DNA of 5,330 bases, from the NCBI GenBank assembly GCA_025355915.1, contig JANXYT010000130.1:1-5330 (forward strand), written 5' to 3'. The notes below the pieces were generated by a model. It did not search any database and was not told the origin of the DNA. It was given only the letters and a program-made list of their open reading frames with translations. Both the position numbers and the translations under genes were made by a program. Source of the stretch: Holophagaceae bacterium (lineage in GTDB: Bacteria > Acidobacteriota > Holophagae > Holophagales > Holophagaceae). The first letter of the stretch is position 1. Every line of letters begins with the position of its first letter. This document shows, piece by piece, positions 1 through 5,330 of this stretch.

Positions 1-678
1 GCTTTGGTTCACCTGGTAGCCCTTGCCCTGAAGGTCGCTGGAGGGATCGAGGAAGATCAATACCCGCTGCTTCTGGTAGGGCTTCAGCGCGACCTTCCAG
101 GCCGCGAAGCTGCCCGCGATGACCAGCAGGAGGAGCGCCACGACCCAGCGTGCGCGGAACCCCTTCATGAGCGGAATGAGGAGCAGAATCGGGAGAAAGC
201 TGAGGGCCATGCCCAGGTCCGGCTGGCGCTGGATGAGGAGCATGGGGAAGACCACCAGCCCCGCGGCGCCGAAGAGTTCCAGCCGGCCCACCGTTTCGGC
301 GGGCCGCGATCCCAACCGTTGGGACACGTACAGCAGGGTCACCCACTTCATCAATTCGGAGGGCTGGAAAGACTGGCCGGCGATGACGAACCACCGGGTG
401 GACCCACCGATCTTCTTGCCCACCACCAGCACGGCGGCGAGGACCACCAGGCCCAGCAGGTAGGCGGGGAAGCTGTAGCGGAAGATGCGCCGGGGGTCCG
501 TCGTGGCCAAGAGCAGCAGCAGTACCATGCCCATGAGGTTCCAGAGGCTCTGCTTGAGCCAGATCCCCGCCTGGGGGGTGTTGCGCCCGGCGGAGTAGAG
601 CGTCAGCGTCCCCAGGGCGATGAGGGCCAGCATGACCCATAGAAGCCGGGGATCCAGGGCGCGGAACCGTTCCCTCAT
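1..678 (-). CDS. rodA: RodA, SEDS-family peptidoglycan glycosyltransferase (3' end cut by window)
   Basis: RodA polymerises lipid II into glycan strands in the inner membrane, paired with PBP2 in the elongasome. The first 226 residues are visible. The start is ATG at 678, overlapping the mrdA stop in an ATGA, with a GGAGG at 690-686 seven bases upstream. The protein is strongly hydrophobic, with membrane segments near residues 12-28, 44-58, 72-87, 107-118, 135-149, 158-171 and 178-193. SEDS landmarks seen are FQPSELMK (104-111), RQPDLG (151-156), and KQRVLIFLDPSSD followed by GKGYQVNQS (203-226), which match the order in E. coli RodA. Family members are about 370 residues, so roughly 40% is missing, including the extracellular loop with the essential Asp and the final helices. 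FtsW belongs to the same family, but the mre/PBP2 neighbours and the LDP..D...GYQ..QS block argue for RodA. The reading frame is intact to the window edge. Confidence 0.95.
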   Translation of the reverse strand, partial: MRERFRALDPRLLWVMLALIALGTLTLYSAGRNTPQAGIWLKQSLWNLMGMVLLLLLATTDPRRIFRYSFPAYLLGLVVLAAVLVVGKKIGGSTRWFVIAGQSFQPSELMKWVTLLYVSQRLGSRPAETVGRLELFGAAGLVVFPMLLIQRQPDLGMALSFLPILLLIPLMKGFRARWVVALLLLVIAGSFAAWKVALKPYQKQRVLIFLDPSSDLQGKGYQVNQS

Positions 679-2552
679 TCCGGGGCCTCCACCTGCTGGG
701 GGGCGAAGGGATCCACCATCCTGCCCCGGGGCGGGGGCAGCGGGTTCTGCGGGCGGTCCAGGAACCAGTACTGCACCAGTTTTTTGGCGATGGGCGCGGC
801 GCTGCTGGCGCCGAATCCGGCGTTCTCCACCACCACCACGAACGCGATCTGCGGCTTTTCGCGGGGCGCGTAACCTGCGAACAGGGCGTGGTCCTTGAGG
901 CTCTTTGCCTGACGGGCGTAGTGGGACTTGTCGACGAAGGTGGCGACCTGCGCGGTGCCCGTCTTGCCGACCATGGTGATCTCCTTGAGGGCCGAGGCCG
1001 CGGCGGTGCCACCCCTCACCACTTCGTACAGACCCTCCTCCAGGATCGCCCAGTTCCGCGGATCGAGGGGTGTGTCTTGGGCGGGCGGGGCCGGTGCGAG
1101 CTCCATCTCGTTGCTTCGATCATCCCGGAAGCCGTAGAACAGATGGGGCGTGAGCAGCTTCCCCTTGGTGGCGAGCAACGCGTAGAAGCGCGCCAACCCA
1201 ATGGGTGTGACGCCCACCGCGCCCTGGCCGATGCCCACGCTGATGGTCTCGCCCGCGTACCATTTGGGATCGCGAGGCGAGGCCTTGCGCTTCCAGGCCC
1301 GGCTGGGAATTCGGGTGCGCTTCTCCTGGGGCAGGTCGATGCCCGTGCGCTCCGTGAGGCCGTACTTCTCCGCCGTGGCGTAGATGTCGTCGATGTCCAT
1401 GCGCGAGGCAAGTTCGTAGAAATAGACATCGCAGCTCTGGGCGATGGCCTGGATCATGGACAGGCTGCCGTGGCCCGTGGGCTTGTCGCAGCGGAAGTCG
1501 CGGCCGTAGAAGTTCTTCTTCCCGGCGCAGTAGATGGGTGTCTGCGGCGTAATGACGCCCTTCTCCAGGGCCGCCAGCGCCACCAGCAGCTTGAACGTGG
1601 ACCCGGGCGCGTAGATGCCCTGGGTGGCCCGGTTCACCATGGGCCGGGTCACGTTGTTGGCCAGGTAGCGGTCCACCATGTCCTGGCTGAGGCGGTTGAG
1701 GAAGAGGTTCGGATCGTACGAGGGGCTGGAGTACAGCGCCAGCACACCGCCATCCCGCAGATCCAGCACCACAACGGCCCCTGCCTCCAGGCCCATGGCA
1801 TCCATGGCGACCTTCTGCAGACCCGCGTCGAGCGTGAGGAAAAGGCTGCGGCCAGCCGAAGCGTCCGCCTGGCCGAAGTTGGCGACCTCGGTGCCCAGCT
1901 GATCCACCAGGATGCGCTTCTGCCCGTCCACACCTTTGAGCTTATCGTTGCCGCTGGCCTCGAAGCCCTCCTTGCCAATGGTCTCGCCCAGGTGGAAGAT
2001 GCCGGGTTTGGCCTTCATCAGTTCCTCGTCCACCTCGCCCACGTACCCGAGCACGTGGCCGGCCAGGTCGTCCCCCAGGTAGACCCGCCGGGGCGCCACC
2101 TCCACGCTGAGAAAGGGGAACCGCGCCCGGACCCGTTCCGCGATGGCGATGCCGGCCTCGTCCAGGTTCTCCTTCAACACCAGGGGACGGCCCTTCCCGG
2201 CCAGGCGGTAGATCTGGATCTTCCGGGTCAGGGCCGCCGGATCCAGTTCCAGCGCCCCGGCGAGCGTGGCCACCACCTCGGGCTTTGTGGGCAGATCCTC
2301 CCGCTGGATGACCAGGTGCAGGGCCCGCCGGTTGTCCACCAGGCGATAGCCATTGCGGTCCAGCACCAGGCCCCGAGGCGCCGCGATGGGCCGCACCTTC
2401 ACCGCCTGTTGCAGGGCGAGCTGCGTGAATTCCCCGTGCCGGACCAGCTGCAACCAGGCGTAGATGATCACCAGCAAGGCCACCAAGCTCCAGGCCATCA
2501 CCTTGAGGGCCCCGAGCCTCCGCCGCAGGAGAGGGTGCTGCCGCGGATCCAT
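675..2552 (-). CDS. mrdA: Penicillin-binding protein 2, elongasome D,D-transpeptidase
   Basis: This class B PBP crosslinks lateral-wall peptidoglycan synthesised by RodA and is anchored in the inner membrane with its catalytic domain in the periplasm. It has 625 residues; E. coli PBP2 has 633. A short Arg-rich cytoplasmic tail is followed by one membrane helix (about 18-37). The dimerisation/pedestal domain (about 55-225) opens with the typical PRGLVLDRNG (59-68). The transpeptidase domain (about 255-597) carries all three active-site motifs: STFK with nucleophile Ser318 and Lys321, SCD (373-375, the SxD form found in PBP2), and KTGT (530-533). The C-terminal tail is Pro-rich. The start is ATG at 2552, because an in-frame TGA lies about 20 bases upstream and Met19 would remove the positive N-terminal tail. 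No Shine-Dalgarno is visible, unlike at mreB, mreC and rodA. It lies 46 nt after mreD and overlaps rodA by 4 nt. All key residues are present, so it should be active and a beta-lactam target. Confidence 0.97.
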   Translation of the reverse strand: MDPRQHPLLRRRLGALKVMAWSLVALLVIIYAWLQLVRHGEFTQLALQQAVKVRPIAAPRGLVLDRNGYRLVDNRRALHLVIQREDLPTKPEVVATLAGALELDPAALTRKIQIYRLAGKGRPLVLKENLDEAGIAIAERVRARFPFLSVEVAPRRVYLGDDLAGHVLGYVGEVDEELMKAKPGIFHLGETIGKEGFEASGNDKLKGVDGQKRILVDQLGTEVANFGQADASAGRSLFLTLDAGLQKVAMDAMGLEAGAVVVLDLRDGGVLALYSSPSYDPNLFLNRLSQDMVDRYLANNVTRPMVNRATQGIYAPGSTFKLLVALAALEKGVITPQTPIYCAGKKNFYGRDFRCDKPTGHGSLSMIQAIAQSCDVYFYELASRMDIDDIYATAEKYGLTERTGIDLPQEKRTRIPSRAWKRKASPRDPKWYAGETISVGIGQGAVGVTPIGLARFYALLATKGKLLTPHLFYGFRDDRSNEMELAPAPPAQDTPLDPRNWAILEEGLYEVVRGGTAAASALKEITMVGKTGTAQVATFVDKSHYARQAKSLKDHALFAGYAPREKPQIAFVVVVENAGFGASSAAPIAKKLVQYWFLDRPQNPLPPPRGRMVDPFAPQQVEAPE

Positions 2553-2598
2553 GGTTAGGGTCTGATTTCAGATTGGATGTGAGCCGCGACGCCGGCCA
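2553..2598 (-). other. mreD-mrdA intergenic gap without a visible Shine-Dalgarno
   Basis: These 46 bases separate the mreD stop from the mrdA ATG. This is the longest spacer inside the mreB-rodA cluster and is more AT-rich than its surroundings. On the minus strand the stretch before the ATG reads CAGACCCTAACC, with no GGAG-like or AGGA-like element. I see no convincing -35/-10 pair and no terminator with a U-tract. mrdA translation may therefore start by an SD-independent route; that is inference. Confidence 0.5.
2561..2572. repeat. 12-bp perfect inverted repeat upstream of mrdA
   Basis: TCTGATTTCAGA is made of TCTGA arms around a 2-base centre and ends 8 bases before the mrdA ATG. As RNA it gives only a weak hairpin (4-5 bp), so it cannot be a strong terminator. 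It could be a protein-binding palindrome or chance. Its position in the only clearly non-coding spacer of the operon is the reason to record it. Confidence 0.35.
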
Positions 2599-3087
2599 TC
2601 AGCGCCGCCCGGACCCGGCGCCCGTGTGGAGCAGCCGCCAGGCGAGCCAGCCCCAGACCGGGACGCTCAGTAGGGTCCAGAACCAGCCCCAGCCCCAGGG
2701 GTGGGGGCCCGTCGCCAGGCGCACGGCGCCGTGGAGGAGCAGGGCATGCAGCACGCTGAGTGACGCGAGTCTAGCCAACCACCCCTTCAGCCCCTCGAGC
2801 GGCCAGCGCCCCGCCATCCACCCGGCCAGCAGGGTGAGGGTCAGATCCGCCCAGGCGGTGCCCCCCAGGTGCGGGTAGAGACGCAGAGAGCCTTCCAAGG
2901 TCCACCCCGCCGCCAGGGCCCACAGGGCGCCCACCAGGGGCGCTCCGGGCCGGGGCGCCAGCGCCAGCACCAGCATGGCGTGCACGACCAGCTGGATTCG
3001 GGGGAACGGCGCGCTGAGGAAGAGCAGGCCGAGGGCCGTCGCGCAAAGCAGGTTCTGGCGGATGGCGGACGGCTCAGGAATTCTCAC
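2599..3087 (-). CDS. mreD: Rod shape-determining membrane protein MreD
   Basis: MreD is a small polytopic inner-membrane protein of the elongasome that works with MreC to regulate the PBP2-RodA synthase. It has 162 residues, the usual size for the family. Five to six hydrophobic segments are visible, near residues 12-27, 31-45, 49-65, 78-92, 104-120 and 134-152. A Trp-rich stretch WGWGWFW (131-137) sits at the start of the last one, and the C-terminus is short and basic. Sequence conservation in MreD is low, so the assignment rests on size, hydrophobicity and position between mreC and mrdA. The start is GTG at 3087, overlapping the mreC stop as GTGA, with a weak G-rich element (GGGGG) about six bases upstream. 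The overlap suggests translational coupling with mreC, which would suit a 1:1 partner. No frameshift or truncation is seen. Confidence 0.88.
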   Translation of the reverse strand: MRIPEPSAIRQNLLCATALGLLFLSAPFPRIQLVVHAMLVLALAPRPGAPLVGALWALAAGWTLEGSLRLYPHLGGTAWADLTLTLLAGWMAGRWPLEGLKGWLARLASLSVLHALLLHGAVRLATGPHPWGWGWFWTLLSVPVWGWLAWRLLHTGAGSGRR

Positions 3088-3971
3088 GGCAGCCCCCGCT
3101 TCGGCTGGGGTTTCGGTTCCAATGCGAGGAAGGGTGCCTGCACTTCAAGAGGCGGCTGCGGCGGCAGCAGGAGCACGGTGCTCAGGCGGTCCAGGGGCGC
3201 CGACAGGTTGACGATCACCCGCAGTTCCAGGTCGCCCTGGGCCACCTCGCCCACATAGCCGACCAGCAGGCCGCGGGGGAAGACGCGATCCAGTCCGCTG
3301 GTCAACACGGCTTCGCCCGCCTGCACCACCTCCTGATTGCTGACGTAGCGGATGAGCGCCCGCCCTGACCCCTGGCCCTGGAGCACACCGGTGGCCCGGC
3401 TGCGCATGAGCATCACCGCCACCGAGGCGTTGGGCGCGTCCGCGGGCAGCACCTTGGCTTGGGTGCCGCTGACGGACCAAAGCCGCCCCACGATGCCCTC
3501 GGGTACCAGCACCCCCTGATCAGACACCAGGCCCAGATCCTTGCCCCGGTCGAGGATCAGGCCGCCAAAGGTGGCCGGCCGCGTGCTGAAGATCACGCGC
3601 GCCGATTTGAGCTCAAGGGGTATCTGCTGCTTCAGCCCCAGCAGGCGCACGGCCGCATCCGCTTCCGCCAGCCGGGGGGCCTCCTGGGCAGCCTGGGTCC
3701 TCAGCTGGGCCAACTCGGCAGAAAGCCTGGCGTTCTCGCCGCGCGTCTCGGTGAGGCTCCGGGCGGCATCCCTGCGGGAGACACGCCAGTGCTCCCAGCG
3801 GGATGCGAGGCTTTGGGACGGCCGCGACAGGGCATCGGCCAGGCTCGTCCAGTGGCGGCCGGGATTCGGGCCGAGCAACACCCAGGCGCCGTGGCCCAGC
3901 CAAAGGAGCATCAAAGCTAGCCGCTGCCAGCCCGTGCGGCTCCATCCCCACCTGGCTGTGCGGACGACCAT
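3084..3971 (-). CDS. mreC: Rod shape-determining protein MreC
   Basis: MreC is a bitopic inner-membrane protein whose periplasmic part self-associates and binds PBP2, switching the RodA-PBP2 synthase on. It has 295 residues. A basic N-terminus precedes one membrane helix (about 17-33), then a helical coiled-coil stretch (about 58-112, including ENARLSAELAQL), then the two beta-barrel core (about 120-270). Recognisable MreC signatures are LILDRGKDLGL with VLVPEGIVGRLWSVS (138-168) and LTSGLDRVFPRGLLVGYVGEV (223-243). The tail after residue 270 is Pro-rich (PQPPLEVQAP, EPKPQPKRGLP), probably a flexible periplasmic extension. The start is ATG at 3971, with a strong GGGAGGA Shine-Dalgarno (GGAGG at 3980-3976, spacing 4). 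Only 12 nt separate it from the mreB stop, and it overlaps mreD by 4 nt, so it is surely in the same transcript. Confidence 0.95.
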   Translation of the reverse strand: MVVRTARWGWSRTGWQRLALMLLWLGHGAWVLLGPNPGRHWTSLADALSRPSQSLASRWEHWRVSRRDAARSLTETRGENARLSAELAQLRTQAAQEAPRLAEADAAVRLLGLKQQIPLELKSARVIFSTRPATFGGLILDRGKDLGLVSDQGVLVPEGIVGRLWSVSGTQAKVLPADAPNASVAVMLMRSRATGVLQGQGSGRALIRYVSNQEVVQAGEAVLTSGLDRVFPRGLLVGYVGEVAQGDLELRVIVNLSAPLDRLSTVLLLPPQPPLEVQAPFLALEPKPQPKRGLP

Positions 3972-3983
3972 GCGTCCTCCCGG

Positions 3984-5027
3984 CTAGTCGAGGATCTGGA
4001 TGCGGCGTAAAAGCGGGATGTTCTCCAGCAGCAGCGCGGTGCCGCGCACCACCGCGGTCTGGGGATCCTCCGCGCGGAAGACCGGCAGATGGGTCTCCTT
4101 GCGCAGCCGTTCATCCATGCCCTGGATGAGCGAGCCGCCGCCCGTGAGGCAGATGCCGCGATCGATGAGATCCGCCGCGAGCTGAGGGGGCGTTTCGTTC
4201 AACGCCTTGCGGACCAGATCGATGATGGCGTTGATGGGCTCAGCCAGGGCCTCGCGGATCTCGGCGTCGTTGAGGGTGAGGGTCTTGGGCAGCCCCTCGA
4301 ACTGGTCGCGGCCACTCACATCCATGGTGCGCGTCAGTTCCGAGGGGAACGCGGAACCCAGGGTCCACTTCACCTCTTCGGCCGAGGACTCGGAGATCAG
4401 CACGTTGTATTTCTCGCGGATGTACTTGACGATCGCCTCGTCCATCTCGTCGCCGGCGATGAGGATGGAATCCGAGAACACCTTGCCGTTGTAGCTGATG
4501 ACGGCCACGTCCGTGGTGCCCCCGCCGATGTCTACGATCATGCAGCCGCGCTTCTCGTTGATGGCGAGACCCGCGCCGATGGCCGCCACCATGGTCTGAT
4601 CCACCAGGAACACCTCGCCAGCCTTGGCGTCATAGCAGACCTGCTTCACGGCCCGGCGGGCCACCTGGTGGGCCCGGGGCGGCACGCTGACCACGATGCG
4701 GGTGCGGGCGATGCCCCGGTTCGGGCGGGCCTTGGCGATGAACTGGGCCAGCATCTTTTCGGCGGCGTCCACCTCGAAGATCATGCCGTCCTTCATGGGC
4801 CGGATGGTCCGCACGCCCTGGGGAGCGCGGCCCAGCAGCTGCTTGGCTTCGTCGCCCACCGCCTCCACCTCGTGGGTGAGGGTATTCACGGCCACGATGG
4901 AGGGCTCATAGATGACGATGCGTCCGGCCTGCTTGGTGTGGATCAGGGTCGAGGCGGTACCAAGGTCGATGGCCAAATCCGAATGGAATAGGTTGGACCA
5001 GAACTGGCTGGAAAAAATGCTAGCCAC
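3984..5027 (-). CDS. mreB: Rod shape-determining protein MreB, bacterial actin
   Basis: MreB is an actin-like ATPase forming antiparallel membrane-bound filaments that guide lateral wall synthesis. With a GTG start at 5027 it has 347 residues, the family norm. The N-terminus has an amphipathic segment rich in Phe/Trp/Leu (about 4-14), which fits direct membrane binding. The actin-fold elements are phosphate loop 1 IDLGTAST (20-27), IRPMKDG (75-81), phosphate loop 2 VDIGGGTTDVAVIS (165-178) and the adenosine loop LTGGGSLI (294-301). The odd part is residues 143-145: the family has Glu-Glu-Pro before M.AAIGAG, but here it reads Asp-Gln-Thr, so the proposed catalytic Glu (E. coli Glu143) is Gln144. 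The preceding helix is also divergent. A TTG at 5084 would add 19 residues, but these resemble nothing in MreB and the GTG has a GGGAG at good spacing. It is the first gene of the mre cluster. Identity is certain; normal ATPase activity is open. Confidence 0.96.
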   Translation of the reverse strand: MASIFSSQFWSNLFHSDLAIDLGTASTLIHTKQAGRIVIYEPSIVAVNTLTHEVEAVGDEAKQLLGRAPQGVRTIRPMKDGMIFEVDAAEKMLAQFIAKARPNRGIARTRIVVSVPPRAHQVARRAVKQVCYDAKAGEVFLVDQTMVAAIGAGLAINEKRGCMIVDIGGGTTDVAVISYNGKVFSDSILIAGDEMDEAIVKYIREKYNVLISESSAEEVKWTLGSAFPSELTRTMDVSGRDQFEGLPKTLTLNDAEIREALAEPINAIIDLVRKALNETPPQLAADLIDRGICLTGGGSLIQGMDERLRKETHLPVFRAEDPQTAVVRGTALLLENIPLLRRIQILD

Positions 5028-5028
5028 A

Positions 5029-5047
5029 GGGGCTCCCGGAGAACCCC
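5029..5047 (-). promoter_or_regulatory. Possible hairpin covering the mreB ribosome binding site
   Basis: On the minus strand GGGGTTC (5047-5041) can pair with GAGCCCC (5035-5029) through six Watson-Crick pairs and one G-U pair, leaving a 5-base loop TCCGG. The Shine-Dalgarno GGGAG lies partly in the loop and partly in the 3' arm, and the stem ends one base before the GTG. This could limit mreB initiation unless opened by ribosomes or another factor. The pairing is read from the sequence; the regulatory role is inference, and GC-rich DNA makes such stems common. Confidence 0.35.
5033..5037 (-). promoter_or_regulatory. Shine-Dalgarno that decides the mreB start
   Basis: GGGAG on the minus strand lies 5 bases before the GTG at 5027. 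It supports that start over the in-frame TTG at 5084, and the resulting 347 residues match the family length. Confidence 0.65.
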
Positions 5048-5059
5048 TTAGGGTGCCAT

Positions 5060-5078
5060 GATCCGGCCAGATCGGCCA
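5060..5078. repeat. Two tandem GATC(C)GGCCA repeats in the gap before mreB
   Basis: On the plus strand GATCCGGCCA (5060-5069) is directly followed by GATCGGCCA (5070-5078). The copies differ by one base and have a period close to one helical turn. The span also contains the imperfect palindrome GATCCGGCCAGATC (5060-5073). It sits between the glutaredoxin-like gene and mreB, where a regulator of mre transcription could bind. No T-tract follows, so it is not a typical terminator. It may be chance. Confidence 0.3.
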
Positions 5079-5102
5079 CAGCAAGCCGGAACCGGGGCGG
5101 CG

Positions 5103-5330
5103 TTACTTCCCCGCCGCCAGCAACTCCTCCACCAGCAACGACCCGTCCAGCCGCTGGGGCAGTTCCTTGTGATAGCCCCGCACCCAGCGCTTCCCCCCCA
5201 CCAGCACGAACGGAATGGCCCGCTTGCCGGTCTCGGTTTCGAGCTTTTCGGCCGCTCCCGGCACCGTCTCAATGTCCACCTTGGTGTGGGCGACCTGATG
5301 GTCCGCCAGCCAGGCCTCCAGGCGGCGGCA
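5103..5330 (-). CDS. Glutaredoxin/thioredoxin-fold protein (5' end cut by window)
   Basis: The last 75 residues of a small redox-type protein are visible, ending at a TAA (5105-5103); the start lies beyond the window. The first visible residue is Cys in CRRLEAWLADH, which fits the second Cys of a CxxC motif at the head of the first helix of a glutaredoxin, but the first Cys cannot be seen. KVDIE (18-22) fits the second strand. GKRAIPFVLVGGKRW (35-49) fits the cis-Pro loop (Pro40) and the following hairpin, as in the glutaredoxin/NrdH group. The usual Gly-Gly-Phe/Tyr-Asp near the end is replaced by RGYHKEL, so glutathione binding is uncertain. The likely role is thiol-disulfide exchange in the cytoplasm. 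It runs in the same direction as mreB with a 75-nt gap, so it may be in the same transcript or be an unrelated neighbour. A thioredoxin-like protein of another subfamily is the main alternative. Confidence 0.7.
   Translation of the reverse strand, partial: CRRLEAWLADHQVAHTKVDIETVPGAAEKLETETGKRAIPFVLVGGKRWVRGYHKELPQRLDGSLLVEELLAAGK

Noticed and set aside
4..642. Plus-strand open frame (212 codons) antisense to rodA
   Set aside because: The minus strand carries a clear RodA N-terminal region; this frame gives low-complexity Glu/Gln/Pro/His sequence only.
2498..2552. Alternative mrdA start at Met19
   Set aside because: The nearest GGAGG is about 18 bases upstream, too far, and this start would remove the positively charged cytoplasmic tail expected before the membrane helix.
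888..2558. Long plus-strand open frame (556 codons) antisense to mrdA
   Set aside because: The opposite strand encodes an unmistakable PBP2 with all active-site motifs. The antisense product is rich in His/Gln/Gly/Arg with no domain, as expected for a shadow frame in GC-rich DNA.
4089..4991. Plus-strand open frame (300 codons) antisense to mreB
   Set aside because: It is a shadow of mreB, with biased His/Asp/Gly/Leu composition and no recognisable motif.
5060..5078. Rho-independent terminator between the glutaredoxin-like gene and mreB
   Set aside because: The inverted repeats are short and imperfect and no T-run follows on the minus strand.
5028..5084. N-terminal extension of MreB from a TTG at 5084
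   Set aside because: The 19 extra residues do not resemble MreB, and the start would lie well upstream of the GGGAG. The GTG at 5027 gives the normal family length.
5028..5102. Sigma-70 promoter for mreB
   Set aside because: I could not find a -35/-10 pair with acceptable sequence and spacing; the best candidates are weak (TTGCTG with GATCAT at a 15-base spacing).
5048..5272. Minus-strand open frame (74 codons) overlapping the glutaredoxin-like gene
   Set aside because: It is in a different frame from the glutaredoxin-like reading, is rich in Arg/Trp/Cys/Ser, and runs through the true stop region without any motif.

Overview
This window is the bacterial rod-shape (elongasome) operon. All genes lie on the minus strand, so transcription runs from high to low coordinates in the order mreB, mreC, mreD, mrdA (PBP2), rodA. 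The 3' part of rodA is cut off at position 1. Upstream of mreB, at the high-coordinate edge, is the 3' part of a small glutaredoxin/thioredoxin-fold protein. The DNA is GC-rich and about 97% coding.

Layout in transcription order: 5330-5103, glutaredoxin-like tail (5' end missing); 5102-5028, a 75-nt gap with a short tandem repeat and a hairpin over the mreB ribosome binding site; 5027-3984, mreB (GTG start); a 12-nt gap with a strong Shine-Dalgarno; 3971-3084, mreC; a 4-nt GTGA overlap; 3087-2599, mreD; a 46-nt gap with an inverted repeat and no visible Shine-Dalgarno; 2552-675, mrdA; a 4-nt ATGA overlap; 678-1, rodA (partial). I see no RNA gene, mobile element, CRISPR array or convincing terminator.

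How the genes work together (established for these families): MreB forms membrane-bound actin-like filaments. MreC and MreD are the membrane and periplasmic parts of the same complex and activate the synthase pair. RodA polymerises glycan from lipid II and PBP2 crosslinks it by transpeptidation. Together they insert peptidoglycan along the lateral wall and keep the cell rod-shaped.

Organism: a GC-rich, rod-shaped diderm is most likely. The gene order plus the somewhat divergent MreB suggests Acidobacteriota (Holophagae, Geothrix-like), but this comes from general recognition and could be wrong; other GC-rich diderms are possible.

This is a conserved housekeeping locus and I do not see a new system in it. 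The most notable point is inside MreB: the nearly universal Glu-Glu-Pro of the ATPase site reads Asp-Gln-Thr, so the proposed catalytic glutamate is a glutamine, although the nucleotide-binding loops are intact.
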